A stretch of DNA of 64,000 bases from Dichomitus squalens LYAD-421 SS1 (Eukaryota > Basidiomycota > Agaricomycetes > Polyporales > Polyporaceae), in the NCBI RefSeq assembly GCF_000275845.1, contig NW_006766886.1, positions 295,573 through 359,572 of the forward strand, given 5' to 3'. Under the pieces are notes generated by a model. It was not told the DNA's origin. It searched no databases and worked only from the letters and a program-made list of their open reading frames with translations. Positions 40,913 through 53,771 of the stretch are shown here, piece after piece. Each line of letters starts with the position of its first letter. Position 1 is the first letter of the stretch. A program made the position numbers and the translations under genes.

Positions 40913-41141
40913 CCTTCAGGACACTTGGCAAAACGGCATGTTGGTTCGCGAAGATGACATAGATAGAGTCCGGTAGAGATTACAGCAGGATATCGTAGAT
41001 TTTACACGAAGTACACGACAGCACAAGCATGAGATCCATATCACGACAGCCGGTAAGACAATACAACAAGTACGAGAAAACACGAGATCCAAGAAAGATG
41101 ATTATACATGAACCAAGACTTGAAGCAAGAGACGAGATCGC

Positions 41142-44100
41142 CTAGTAATGAGAATTTGATACACCGACATCGGGTTGATACTTCATTTGCACATCGTTGT
41201 CTTGCTGCATAGTGTCCATCCAGTTGAAGCCTGAATTGAAATCAATGACAAAACGGTTTGCCCCATGAATGAGCATGGCTTACCGGGCAACACCATGTTC
41301 GACCAATGCGCGTCAGTCAACGATTGCATCGAATGCAGCAAGTCGTTGTCAAACGGTAATGGGGTCGCATACATCCCCGAGACGTCAGGCTGAGTGCCTT
41401 CACCATCGAATCCAATGTCGTAAAAGTGCGTGTCTTCCGTGGGAGGGACCACAGATTGGTCGTGGGTTTCTGTCGAAGACCCCATGTCCGAAGTCGTTAC
41501 CTCGGGTTTCTGGTGGTCGCCTACATGGTTACGGGGCAGGGAAGGATGATGGGGGAGCGCCCTCTGCGCGCGCTTGAGCGCAGCAGGCGAGTGATCTACA
41601 TGAGCGAGGGGTGTGTCCAGAAGACCTTGTAAGAAGCGCGAGTACATCATGGGGCCGTGGCGCTCGTCGATCGCGACGTCGGGAGAGCCTAGGAAGTTGG
41701 CGACGTCCTCGACCATACTACGGATCTCCACTCGAGTCTCGCGGGGGATATAGTCAACGAACCTAGGATGCAGTAGCTATGCGGCCGCGCATTTCAGTAA
41801 AAAAAAACTTGAATCCGCACGGAAGGATGCCGACCTTTATGAGGAATGCACACGTGAATGTGATAAAGACGCATTGTGAATCTGGCCCATGTCGCAAGTA
41901 TGTCCCTGAGTTCTAGCCGTCAGCGGAGTATTCGGCTACGAGATAGACCGCTTGAAGTACTTAGGTGGGGCGCAGCTAATTCGTCCAATAGCGTCCTGAT
42001 GAGGTCCTTCGTCGCTCGTAAACACTGTAGGACGGTCAGTGATCTGCACCTCGACCTTGCATCAGTCCAACCCACTCTCCAGAAGAAAGCATCGTTGAAC
42101 TCTTGGGACGTCTCCTGAGCTTGCGTGTGTTGGAAGGCAAAAGAGAGCACAGCAATGCGCCCGTAACTGTACGCCAACTTCAAGATGCTTGTGCGATACT
42201 CAGCGGCGGGCGTCCTGCAGTCCTCCTCGCGAATACGCGCGATCCAAGTCTCCCAAAGACGTGCGAGCTTATCATCCGTCTTGGCCGCTTCAATGGTGAT
42301 GTCGATGTCCTATACGGAATGTGAGTACATGCAGAGGACATAACGGTGTATTACCCACGCTGTTCAACCCCACAGGATGGTCGGGATCACTGAAGATCGT
42401 ATATCGATAGTCTGCAAGGACCTTCAAGTCCGCGTTATATGCGCACAAGTGAATGTCGAAGCCAGGAATATTATACGGAGACTGCTTGTACCAAAGCTCT
42501 GTGTGATTGGCGACATAATCCGTGTTGCTGATGATCGGGGCCTTTCCATATTGAGACGACATCTGACGGTCAACGCTGAAGCAGTTGAGCCAAACGCGCG
42601 TCCTGTTGAGCATTTCTCGGGCATGCTGCTCGTTCCGAGGCTGCGCCGTGTTCGGAAGATGCAAATTGAGGTCAGTGGCGATGCTGTCGTGACGCAAGGA
42701 TATCAGCATAGTCAACATAATTATCGCTACGTCGTGAGCAACATACCGCATTGCAAGGCCGTGATAAACCCAACATCGATCTTCCTCCCACTTTCTTGTC
42801 GGTACCGGATATAAGCCGAGCAAAATGTACGCCTGCACGCACTCCACGTTCTTCTGTCCGCCGATAAGGGTTGAGCCAGCAGCCAAGCGCGCGCAGTTCA
42901 TGGCTTGTTGATACAGTTCTGGACGCGCAGAGTAGAATCTCGACGCTATACCACAGACTACGGGAGATTGAGGACATTGCAACCGCGAATCCACAGCAAA
43001 GTGATACTCACTAACGGTGAAAAGGAACGGGCTTCTCCAAAATGTCTTCTGAGCGGTATAGAGGACTGGGTCTAGGAGAGAAAGGGACGGGTTCATGTAA
43101 TCAAAATATCTGCCGGTTTTGTCAGTGGTAGACCTCTTAACTATGCGACTGGTCTCGCACATTTTGAACAGCTTCTCTACTTCCGCTGGGGTCACCAAAC
43201 CACTGCGGAGGATGTAAGGGGTTTGATGTTGCGTATATACATTGGGGCGATTTGGGCCAGGACCTATGCCAGACTTCAGCAGCGAAACGCGCACAGCCCG
43301 CGCGAATAGTGAACGTACTGCTCGCGCGGAAGTAGTCCTCATTTGCCACACCGAACTCGTTCGAGTCCACCGTACTGACACTCCGGCTTCGGCTTGACTT
43401 GCGACTCCGCGTGCTCCTCGATGCTTTCAGGCTCATATTCGCGAGCAAGCCGATCGGCGCGCCTTCTTGTGGCAAGATGGCGAGCCTCTCCCGCGTGAGC
43501 CCCCCTCTGCTCTTCTTACGACGCGAGCTCCGCGTCGCGCTGCTGCCGGTCTCGTTCTCGTCCTGCGCCTGAGCTGGGATCTCTCCAGGACGCGTGCGCC
43601 CACGCTGCGGCTGGTCCTTCTTCGCATCAACATCCTCCACCTCGACGTGGAAGTCGCTCTTGACGCTCTTGATGCTCTTCACGTCCTCCCTATCGTCGTC
43701 GTAGCCACCAACCTCCTCGCCGCTGGATTCGTCGTACGAGTCGCTGCTATACTTCCATCCCAACACGTCCTCCCCAACCAAGTCCTGCGTCACGGTCGGC
43801 CCGCCCATGTTGATATAGTCTCCGAACGCCATAATCGACTCCCGGGCTTTAGCGATCCAGTCAAGGACGTCGGGTTTGGTTATCTGTTCCGTTACGGGCT
43901 CCGGAGTTCCGAAGTCAGATGTCGTCAGCTCGCTTGCCGACATGTTCGAGGTGTCTTTGTCGGTATTGGACAGAGCATCTTGGGGTGGAGACGCGGCATT
44001 GGTGCCTTCCCCAGATCCCTTCTTACCCGCGCGCTTATTGGCGATCTCGAGCTGCTTCATGAGCTCCTCAATCTTACCCGCTTGTTCGCGGATCTGACTG

Positions 44101-45237
44101 AGGAGCAAATCACGCCTCCTACGTGGACATCAGCACCTTTTGACAATCAAATTCAACATGAACGTTTATGGCTGCTTACGGAGGTGCGCGACGTTTCTTC
44201 CGACCAGGAATGACACATTCATGACCGCCATTGAGGCAGCGCTTGCAAATGTCGGGGTCGGTCTTGAACTCGCATTTGACCTGACGATACCCAAGCTGTC
44301 AGAAACGGACAGCGCATATGGTCGCCGGTTGTAAGCGCACCTTCAACCCTTTACACCTCGCGCAAGCGCCAAGTCTGAACGTGACCTCGTATCAATGCGG
44401 TGAGTGCATCCGATCATGACGCCAAACTTACGGTTTCGGCGCCTTCGCGCCCTCTCCCTTCGTCTGTGCCCCTTCCGGCTCCTGCCCATCCCCATCAGCG
44501 GAGGAGACCTCGCCCTCTCCATCGTCGAGCGCTCGCAACCGCTTCGGCGCGTGCGGTGCTCCCAACCCTTGATCTCCCCGAAACGGCATGCCGGTCTGCA
44601 CGGGCATACCATAATTCGGAGACGAAGCGAAAGCGGGGGTCATGGGGGAAGCAACATTTGAGTATACCGGTGTGCGCGCGACGTCCCCCCGGAAGGACCG
44701 AATCGTCGGAGTCAGGCCAGGGTTGGCATTTGAGCTCGGGCGGGCGTGCTGTCCGAGGCCAATGCCAGGAGTCTGCCCGAAGGTGTACGCGGACAAGTCG
44801 TCTGGATAAAACGGCGAGCTGGGCATAGACTGATTTGATACGCCGGAGTACGGTGTGTCCGGATAAAACTGCTGCCCCCCGTCGCTACCGCCATAAATCT
44901 CCCCAAAATGCTGCGGCTGCGATTGGGTGTTCGGGAAGGTGAAGGGATAGTTGACGTTGCCACCCAAGTGTTGAGGCTGTCCGTTGAAGTTGTTCATCAT
45001 GAAGCCTGAGTTCTGCTGGTGTCTGCGGCGGTCCATGTGGGGTGGCGGCTGGAGATCGCCCTGGAGGATATCGTACCGGGAAGGATCGATGTCGAACTCG
45101 TTCTCGAGCTGGAGCGGCTGAGTAGGGATCTCGCCATGATTACGAGGCCAATCAACGTCCAGGAATTGAGGGTGCGGGGGATGATTGGGATGCGGAGGAT
45201 GATTGGGATGCTGAGGATGGTTGGGATGTGCGGCCAT
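41142..45237 (-). CDS. Zn2Cys6 fungal transcription factor, 13 exons
   Basis: Nuclear DNA-binding regulator with an N-terminal-to-middle binuclear zinc cluster. Predicted exons (minus): 45237-44432, 44374-44341, 44280-44180, 44118-43319, 43263-43161, 43109-43012, 42957-42747, 42683-42359, 42309-42076, 42024-41961, 41905-41835, 41776-41284, 41230-41142; about 1142 residues. The N-terminus has His-Pro-Asn repeats and a long disordered region. The zinc cluster is assembled from exons 2 and 3 with Cys273, 276, 283, 292, 295 and 302 (ACARCKGLKVKCEF, CKRCLNGGHEC), then a basic linker GRKKRRAPP and a leucine-rich coiled coil (LLLSQIREQAGKIEELMKQL). The later exons match the fungal-specific transcription-factor domain (YFDYMNPSLSLLDP, CGIASRFYSARPELYQQA, REMLNRTRVWLNCF). 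The gene tail-to-tails with the ABC transporter, 230 bases apart. Target genes are unknown. Confidence 0.85.
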
Positions 45238-47923
45238 GGTGAACGGGACGATATATGCAGAGAGTGGGAGGGCCTTGTATCTGGCGCCCTAATATAAGAC
45301 GGGCCTGAAGCGAGACAGACCTGACTCCCCTTCTCGAAAGAGATTGGTATATTACGCGACGGGTGTGATCTCCGATCGCTAATAGCGATGGTAAGTGCTG
45401 TAGTCGAATGGTGATGGGCGTGCTACGCACCAGAGGCGACCCGAAAGACCGGGAAATGATGACCGTCGACGACGGCAAGAGCAAGCTGACGCGTCTACTT
45501 ATGCACCGATCCGAGGGCTCTAACGCTCGTCCTGCGTGCGTTTGGGTTGTAGACGACGGGGTGTCTGCCGCGCGACAAAGTGTACTCGTCTGAGATCGTT
45601 CGTGGAATGGCGTCGAACGTTTTATTTTGGGAGAGGACTCGCCAATCGGAGCTCCGCTGGCTGGTGAAGCAGATACTTTACAGGCTGAGTCGTCGCAGAT
45701 GTAACGTCGGAGCAATGAGTGGGGGTGATGTGGGGGCGAGACGAGATACTGCGCATTAACTATATCAAGCATACGGTGTCCTCGGCAGATCAATAGGCGC
45801 CCGACGGAGATTGCGAGCTTAAAGCTGACATCACTCGTCGACAGCATGGGTTCTTCTCACGAAACTATTCAAGCGGTGTTGCGACAATAGACCTCTCGCA
45901 GTCAGTCGTATTCTGTATCAACACAGTGGGGATCAGCCATGGGTTTCCAACTGCGCCGCGTCGAGAGGAATGATCGCCCTGCAGGTCCCGTAAGAGCTTG
46001 GACATGCTAGAGCATCCGATGTATATGAGGCATCCATGAACCGTCCCATGTACATTCTGCACATACGACGTGCTCTACAAACGTGTTCACTAGGGACTGA
46101 GCATATTAACCTTCGAGTCGACCCCTCGCTGATATGCATAGTGACGTCACTCATTGCGTTCCTTGAGCGCCGGTAAGCTTCGGAGCGCTCTTTACAGCCA
46201 GACTCCAAATACGGTGATGGTTAAGTGCCACGCTAAGTGAGTGTTTCAGTATGAGCCTTTTGACCGCTCTTCTTGGCCAATGGCCAATTGACATGATTTG
46301 TCGCGACGTTCTTGTAACAGACAAAGGACGCGAAGCATGAAAGGGCTGAAAAGACCGCATGAACAGTATCTACGTAGTTTTGTTGGTCACCGTTGACCAA
46401 TGAGGCTTCCCACTGTGTCTGGCAACGGGCCAGGGCGAGAGGAGACAAAATTTGGCGGTTGCTTAGGTCCGTCGTAATGCAGCGCCCCGTTTATCTCCTC
46501 GTAGTCGATTACTCGATTCGTTATCCCAAGCCGAGCACCCAGCGCAGCGTCACCATGCCATCTCGATATAGAGGACGAAAGAACCTGCGTATTTAGGCTG
46601 CGTCCACACACCATCCAGTGAGAGGTTGGTGGAACGCTCATCAATCGGAAGGTCTATACACTCCGAGTACACGGCACCACTCCATCCAGCATTTCCTCCC
46701 GACTCCGTAGATGGAAGTCCACTGTCATTAGAGCAAGGCTGTGCGCAAATGCTTCTAGGATACCGAAGCACGGCGGCTCGTCAGTATTACGCTGCACTGC
46801 AGAGCTTCGTGCTGATTGCAAGTGGGTCCTTCGAGATATTAACCCTGAATCCTGACGGCATCTGCTTCTATAGTGTCTAAGAACCATTAGCCTGAGAACG
46901 GGCTGAAACAGGAAGTGGCTGGGCTGAAGGGCTTTGAGCTTAGAAGGGCCGCGGGGAATTTAACGAGTAACTGAAGAGGTGAGCCATGGCCCTCAGTGGA
47001 CAACGCAAGTACTGCAGACGCGTTCACGGAGGCATCGACCATAGCTCTCTCAGGGGCAGGGGTGATTGTGTTCCAGGACGGTATCATAGTGCATGGCAGT
47101 GCATCAAGACAATCCCAACATACGTGACGACATTGTCACAGGTAAACCTCAAGGGCCATGTCAGTGCGGAGCAACGAATACGAAAGCAAGCGGGCGTAGG
47201 TCGCGTTCTAGTGCACCTGGAGGTCTGTAGGTCGACCAAGAGCTGCGTGCGGAAAATCGACAGCTCAAGACATCACCTTCCCCGAAAACGCTGATGATCA
47301 GGAGCGGGAGCAAACGGATTGACATCTCTCATCATCCAGACTCACACACGAGATCTCCTCCTAGAGAAGATGAGGTCAAGCACATACACCTCACGCAGCC
47401 CTAGCCGGATAGAAGAAGAGCTGAACATGGAGGAAAGTTGGTTGAATGAAGGGCGATGGACGCGAAGCTGGGAGGCCACAGGCGTAACGCGCCGAGGTGA
47501 ATAGCGCTGATGATGGGCGCAGAGTACGGGCCGCCCAAGCGGTCGGGTCGCCAGCGTGAGACGGATGCCGGCCACGGCAGTTACCAATTCCAAACAAGTG
47601 TTTCATCGTTGATGGTCTCCGCACCGTCCTCCCCCCTCCCACCACCCGCCCTCTTCGTCGACCAAGACGACGTGGAGATAACCCAGGCGCACCCTCGCCT
47701 CCGCGGGCTGTCTCTTCGACCCATTCCTCCGTCGGTGAGCCTATGCGTCTTCCATACCATCTTGCACCGGTTGACGGCTCATTACGTCTCCGCGCCCATC
47801 TCGCGTCGCAGTTCCCGTATTACAGTCTCTAATCATCGCTCGGCTTCCAGCGCGCGCATCCCTTCGTCGCTCTTTACCTCATCACCCTCGTCGACAAACT
47901 GTCTTCATTCACCCTTTTTACCC
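45238..47923. other. 2.7 kb region without a supported gene
   Basis: Contains the promoter of the transcription factor on its left side and the 5' region of the NPF membrane protein on its right. Frames in between are short and unrecognised. An open frame continues from 47510 into the membrane-protein gene, so part of 47510-47923 may be coding or 5' UTR. Confidence 0.45.
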
Positions 47924-49318
47924 ATGCACATCTCTCCCTTACACAAAGGCCGCCAGGTCGATGAGGGTCTCACGAATTCCGCGGTGACTGTGGACACAGC
48001 GACGGGTACGGGTCCTCTGGAATTCAACACAGCTGCTCCTACTGGTGTGGTCATCACGTCTGCCCCCCCTCTCGTGTCTGGCTCGAACATCGTCATTACT
48101 TCCTCCTCCCCCACTCAGTCGACGTCTTCCACTCCCTCCCCATCGGAAACCTCTGCAGCTGCCTCATCTGCGTCCAGCAAGTCCCAACTCCCCATCGGGA
48201 CTGTCATCGCTGCATGTGTTGGTGCGTTCATCGGGGTCGTGGTCCTCCTCATCCTCTTCTACGCCTGGTACAAGCGTTCGACGGATAGGATGACGGCGGC
48301 GGCTAGGCGGAATGCAGAGAACAAGGCAGAGCAGCAACGCCAGCCTGCGAAGCAGTTCAAGCAGCTCGACGACCAGGAGAAACCTCGCGGCGCGGCCCCT
48401 CCAACGTCGCCCACCGCACGGGACCAGCAGGAGGTAGACGCGAACTTCTCCATGTTCAAGAAGTCCCCCAGCGTCCGGTCAGCCTACACCACCAAGACCG
48501 GTACGGAGGATTTGAACCACTTCGATCTCCCTCAGCTCGAGTTCACAAAGTACCACCCGACCCTCGCGCAGGAGCTCTCGCTAGAGGCTCCCGAGAAACC
48601 CTTCGCCGTCGCCGGGCGCCAAAACAGTGGCGTCTCATGGGACGGCGAGACGCTTGGTGATGATTCCTTCCTGTCCTTGCGTTCTGTTCGCGTGGAGTCT
48701 GGCACGATGTCACCCACGATGGTCATGGCCAAGATGACCCCGCCGGCCACCTCGTCCGCTCCCCACAAGTGGGAGTCCGCGGAGGTCCTGCAGGTGGAGG
48801 AGGACGCGTCCTCATCTTCCCAGCCGAAGAACCCCTTCGCCGAGATGGCGGAGGAGCAGCGGTCGAGGAGCAACAACCCCTTCTTCAATGCTCAAGATAT
48901 GCAGCGCACGAGTCGTGCCATGCGCAGTCGCAGCAACAGCCGCACGAGTCGAGGCCAGAGCATCGTCCGTCCCGACAGCCGTGCCACCGTCACCCAGCAT
49001 ACGAATCCATTCCTCGATCTACACGAAGCTGTCCCCGTCTCTGCAGTAGAGATGCCCCAAATGGACGCCTTATCCCCGAGCGCCGGCTTCCAGACGAAGT
49101 CCGTTCCCAGCGGCGCGTCAGCGCAAGCGTTTGTCAACGAGCGTGCGATGGAGTCTCTCATCGCTGCTCTGGACCTCTCGAAGGAAGAGGTGGAGGCCCG
49201 CCTGCGCGTCGTCTCCATGCAGGGCTCGACCTACTCCGCATACTCGGAGAACGACGACTCGGACATTGCGACCGTACGAGAGTTCCCCTTGCCCCCCGGG
49301 ACGACCTCGCGCCCATGA
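47924..49318 (+). CDS. single-pass membrane protein with three NPF motifs
   Basis: About 464 residues from Met at 47924. A Ser/Thr/Pro-rich, presumably extracellular segment (about 20-88) precedes a transmembrane helix at about 91-116 (IGTVIAACVGAFIGVVVLLI). A basic stop-transfer YKRS follows, then a long cytosolic tail. The tail has three Asn-Pro-Phe motifs (KNPFAEM, NNPFFNAQ, TNPFLDL), which in fungi and animals bind EH-domain endocytic proteins. The architecture resembles fungal wall-sensor or Mid2-type proteins, but I do not recognise a named family. No signal peptide is seen at this start; the frame stays open upstream to 47510, and a spliced 5' exon with a signal peptide is possible. 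Single exon otherwise. Confidence 0.65.
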   Translation: MHISPLHKGRQVDEGLTNSAVTVDTATGTGPLEFNTAAPTGVVITSAPPLVSGSNIVITSSSPTQSTSSTPSPSETSAAASSASSKSQLPIGTVIAACVGAFIGVVVLLILFYAWYKRSTDRMTAAARRNAENKAEQQRQPAKQFKQLDDQEKPRGAAPPTSPTARDQQEVDANFSMFKKSPSVRSAYTTKTGTEDLNHFDLPQLEFTKYHPTLAQELSLEAPEKPFAVAGRQNSGVSWDGETLGDDSFLSLRSVRVESGTMSPTMVMAKMTPPATSSAPHKWESAEVLQVEEDASSSSQPKNPFAEMAEEQRSRSNNPFFNAQDMQRTSRAMRSRSNSRTSRGQSIVRPDSRATVTQHTNPFLDLHEAVPVSAVEMPQMDALSPSAGFQTKSVPSGASAQAFVNERAMESLIAALDLSKEEVEARLRVVSMQGSTYSAYSENDDSDIATVREFPLPPGTTSRP

Positions 49319-51906
49319 TGTCCCCCCGACCACTGCTCGTCGTTTTCCTCTGCGCGGGAGCCTGGGCCACCCGCGTGCCTGAGCTGAGCGCGTGCGCCGC
49401 CTTCCTTTCATTGATCCATCCGTGCTTGACTGCAACGCCTTTCCCTTCGTGATACACTCGAGTCTGGACTTACTCATTGTCCCATCCTTCCGCAACGACC
49501 CGTCCTATCTACCCCTTGATGTACGTGATACGTGGGTCAGGATCCGTCGACGCTCACCGCCCCGTTGGCCTGCGCTTGGAGACGGACACTGCAGTCTCAT
49601 CTTCCAAGTCGCGCCCCCCTCCCTCCATGCTCGTCCCACGCGGGTCATGTTGTACCTCCTACCCTCCCCCAGTCACCTCTTCCTTCCAGCCGGTCTCTTC
49701 CGCGCCCCTGCTCTGCCTATCTGCCGTTCTTCGTTACCCACTGGAGGGTTCATTTTTCTCACGTTCCCCTTCCCCCCTCCTATGACCCCGAACCTTGATT
49801 TAGGTTTGCCCTTAGTCCTTAGTGTACTAACTCACGTTGATTTATTTATAACTCGTCCGTCGTAGCATCGCTCGTGCGCTGTCGTCCTCTGGCGAATGTC
49901 ACCATGCTTTGTGCTGTCTCGACCCCGTACCAAACAATCGTGTATAACGCTCGACGTTCGGGCGCGTCCCATGGTAGATACCAGAAGTGACGATTCTGCT
50001 AACGATCTGAGATCTGAGTTGACTACAGGAGCGGCGTGATGCTGCTGTTACAGCATCAGACGAGCGCGGGGATGACATCGTCCCCAGGGGTGGAACGGGT
50101 CCAGGGGAAGAGGAGTGATGTCGATACGACTGACACTGACGAGAGGCATCCCGCTCTGTAGTCACCCCTGTTGTTCCACCTGCAGTCCGCATGATGAGAC
50201 ACGGCAAGGACACCGCGGGGAATAGCCGGAGTGTCCTGACATTTGGTGGTCTTGGCACTGTAATCCATGCTGCACCCCTGCGCGTCGCTTTGAGCTTCTG
50301 CTGTAGCTGAGTCTCTCACAAGCGCCTCTCTTGCATCCTCGGACACATTGGTGGTATCATGAAGTTGTGCCCAACTCGGCGTAGAGCGCCTTCAGCCTGT
50401 CCTTGTGTGGCACTGGCAGATCGCGCCAGTGTCCAGCTTCTGTGGCTGGCATGAGAGATGTCTGGGTCTTCGTCCTGTTTCGGGCAGGATCTGTGACATT
50501 ATTGGCACAGCATGGGTAAGTCGGTGGCGGGGAAGAGTGGCGGCGAATGTGCGAAGAGAGCGGTTCGCAGCGTCCCCGCCCCTTCTAGCTGGTCGCTGGG
50601 TCTCGGTATCCTCAACGCACTCAGACCTCAGGAAGGCGAAGATTTTCAACGTAAGCGTACTGGAACAACAGACTCGCCCGCAGGAGGTAGAAGATGACAC
50701 CGGATGCAAAACGCAACCCTCCGTTCAAGCTTAAGGTGGCAGGTCCTGGTCGCGATCTTACCCTCAGCCAGGTTGGTCAGACGTAAGTCAATGCCTGTTG
50801 AATGCAAGTACTGCTTTGAACGGCTGGATGGTGCGTTGTATACTCGGCTCTCGGGGGCGTCGAGCTGCGACCTAGAAGGATGACGTCATCCACTTGACAG
50901 GTTTGGAAAGCCAGCACACGGCAGCAAACCACTCCGGATGCCTGTACGTCCTTCTGACAGCTCTAAATGTTCTTGTCGAGGGAGTCAGCAACGCCTGGCC
51001 AATGTAATTCAACCAATAAGTTTGCGTCCGCGGTTGGTCCGTGGGTTTCATGATCCATGCAGCGAAGAGTGGCGCCGAAGCATGCACGACAGATGCCCCA
51101 GAAGTCGGCGCGATTTGAGCTGCAGCAATCGGAGACCTGTTTCGGTCCGCAATGCTCACGTGGGTTCAGTTCCGATGTTTCCTTCGAAAGTGAAAAGGCA
51201 TGCGTATCGGACGGTGGTGAGAGTACATGCAAACGATCGCTGACAGCTCGAGCGGCGAAGTTGGAGGATGACGTCGAGCAAGGCCTGCCTTGAGAAAGGC
51301 TTCCTGGCAGAGAGCGAGAGAGACGCATGTACAAGGCATTCGGTGTACAGTAGGCTTACTGTAGCGCGATCGATGGAAGAGGTGGTTGACAGCGGCAAGT
51401 TGAGTGTGGCCCTGGCAGACGTAAGTGAAATGGCGCTATTGCATCGTGAGATCTCGGATGGACGGGCGCAGCATGACAACGATGGGATGCATCATGCTCT
51501 ATACGGGGGTCGCCTGTCGGCATCTTCATTTTGGAGATCTCACAACCGCACTCGTAGCAAAATCATTAATTAGCATGGCAACAGCTGCTGGCATGCACGC
51601 TCCTCCCCATATAGGCTCTGCCTTATCGGCCTCGCGCTCCCCCCTCTTCTCCCGCTCCCTCCTCCCTCGCTTCGAGCAGAGGTATCGCCCCTCCTAGTGC
51701 AGATACCTCCCCCGGCTGCTGTCTCTGCTGGGTCCCGCTCCCGAAAGCTTCACTGGGCTACGACCTGATACCGACTGAAAAATACTGTCATTCTTTACCA
51801 AACAGTCATTCTTTATTGACCGACCCACATCCGCTGCACGCCAACGACTTGCCCCCCCCCCCCCCACCTCCCTTCTTCCCAATTACAACCCTACTCCTGA
51901 AACGAA
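49319..51906. other. 2.6 kb region; possible unrecognised small gene near 50692-51230
   Basis: The first ~550 bases are CT-rich and look like 3' UTR and spacer. On the plus strand, an ATG at about 50692 opens M-T-P-D-A-K-R-N-P-P-F-K-L-K followed by a GTAAGT donor and, downstream, short in-phase segments such as FGKPAHGSKPLRMP and RRVAPKHARQMPQKSA next to plausible acceptors. I cannot complete a gene model or name a family, so this is only a hint of an orphan gene. Confidence 0.25.
51852..51865. repeat. C14 homopolymer upstream of a start codon
   Basis: Fourteen consecutive C residues about 40 bases before the ATG of the next gene, in a pyrimidine-rich leader. Such runs are prone to length errors. 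Confidence 0.9.
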
Positions 51907-52878
51907 ATGGCTCCCCAAATATTCACCAGCCTCACCGCACGCGACGCCACGGATGATGACTCGAGTGTGAACCCAACCATCATCGCAGGCATCGTCCTCG
52001 CCGCTGTGATTGCGGCCGGTGCTGCTATATGGCTCGCTATCCGGTGGTACAGGAAGCGCGCGACGACCAAGCGCAACGCCCGCCGCTCGTCTGCTTTCGC
52101 CAACTTCAAAGGCTTTGACAACGCGAGCGAGAAGTCCCCGCTTCCCAGGTATGTCCTCAATTCGCATCTTATCGCAAGCGCGGTGTCGCTTACGGTCTAT
52201 CGCGGTAACCAGCGCGGGCTCTGATCTACTCGTGAAGGGCACGTTCTCGCGCGACCAGATGAATTCCAACATCATCATGCCCGAGCGCGCCGTTCTCCGC
52301 CCTGGCGCGACGCGCGAAGAGATCCTGGAACACTACACCTCCCAAGGCAACCTCCCTCGTCCCTTCGCGCCATTCCAACCGCAGCCGCAGTCGCCCAAAT
52401 CCTCAGAGTTTACCTTCGACGACCCCCCTCCCCCGGCAAACTTCCTTCCGGCCGCCCCGCATCCAACGCGTCGTGGATCCCCCCTCTCACGCCGTTGGCT
52501 GGCGGCAGAAACTCGCACCGTATGTCCGCCATGTCAGCCGTGTCCTCCGTTTTCTCCACGTCGAGCGGTACGACGCAGAAGAAGGTCCGCCAGATCTTCG
52601 ATCCCGTCCTCCCCGACGAACTGGTCATCTCCCTCGGCGAGACCCTGACGCTCGTCCAGTCGTTCGACGACGGCTGGTGCATCGCCGGACGCGACAGCAT
52701 CTTCAAGCCAGGCGAGGTCGAACTCGGCGCAGTGCCTGGATGGTGTTTCGTCAAGCCCGTCAAGGGTCTCCGTGCCGAACGGCCCATGCGCGTGTCCAGT
52801 CTTGGCGTCACCGTCGACTTGGACGCCGCCCCCACGATGGGTCCCCGCGACAACGTCATGTCGTGGTCCAACTTCTAA
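51907..52878 (+). CDS. single-pass membrane protein with C-terminal SH3 domain
   Basis: Predicted exons: 51907-52148, 52213-52519, 52579-52878; about 282 residues. A short N-terminus precedes a transmembrane helix (IIAGIVLAAVIAAGAAIWLA, about 25-48) and a basic cytosolic flank. A Pro-rich linker leads to a C-terminal SH3 domain (KVRQIFDPVLPDELVISLGE, SFDDGWCIAGRD, GAVPGWCFVKP), ending in MSWSNF. This layout is like fungal proteins related to polarity or wall sensing, such as Sho1/Fus1-type SH3 membrane proteins, but it is not Sho1 because there is only one membrane helix. The junction between exons 2 and 3 is doubtful: the alternative frame upstream of 52579 also reads well (SHRMSAMSAVSSVFSTSSG), so a one-base indel near 52420-52445 instead of an intron is possible. 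Confidence 0.65.
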
Positions 52879-53771
52879 CCGCTGCAGTCGTCTCTCCTCT
52901 CCCCGATCACCATCAACGACATAGCCTGATACCACGCGCGAAGCCCCTCTTCCCCGCTCCGCGCCCCCCGCGCCTGTGGCGCGCAACGTTCTTGTCCCCC
53001 ACGTCTCCTCGGTAGATGCTCCCTAGAGGATTTTGTGGCCTGGGCGCGGCTGTATCCTGGATACATTCATTGTTCGCCGCTCGCTGTCCATTTGTTCTGT
53101 ACGTGCGAGCGTGCGCCCAGGCTCTTTTGTTTGTTTGGTGTATAGTATCCCTGCAACTTCAGTATCCTTATCAAACCGTCAGAACTTCGTGTTCGAACCT
53201 CGTATACCGTTTCTTGCACTCGTCACTCGACTCGCTCAATTCTGCCTTACCCAACCCTGCATTATTTCCGTCCGCAATTGCACGCGGCTCGGCTTCGCCG
53301 TCGCGCCCGCATATACGTGATCTGTCTACCGTATCAGTAGTCCGCCGCACATCGAATGCAAAATCGGTTATTGTGTATGTATATGACAGTCCACAGCAGT
53401 CCCCGCTGCATCGCCATGTATACCGCGCAGCGCCATCGGGCGGGTCTTGTAGCCTGAGTAAATGCGAGATTCGACTCGGTGTCGACTAACCATATACCAC
53501 GCCGAAGCGCGGTGCAGCAAAAGATCGTGACAACATTCGTCGAGATCCGCATCGGGCTCAGCGTGCAATATAATCGCCACGTGCGGCACCGTCCGAAGGC
53601 CTTGGTTCTGGCCTGGATCTCACTAATAGTGACTGCGATCTCTCTGCCAACCCGGATCTCGACAGTACATAAGTAGCCGTCGGCCGCTTGTACTTGCTGG
53701 CATCGACGAGCAAGCACAGTGCTCGCATAATCACTTCGCAGGTCGTGCGCTCTGCCGTGCATCTAGCTAAC
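52879..53771. other. no supported gene
   Basis: About 890 bases between the SH3 protein and the Asa1-like gene, both in plus direction. Nothing recognised. Confidence 0.45.

Noticed and set aside
43467..44213. 248-codon plus-strand frame inside the Zn2Cys6 factor
   Set aside because: Antisense shadow of exon 4 and its introns; no motif.
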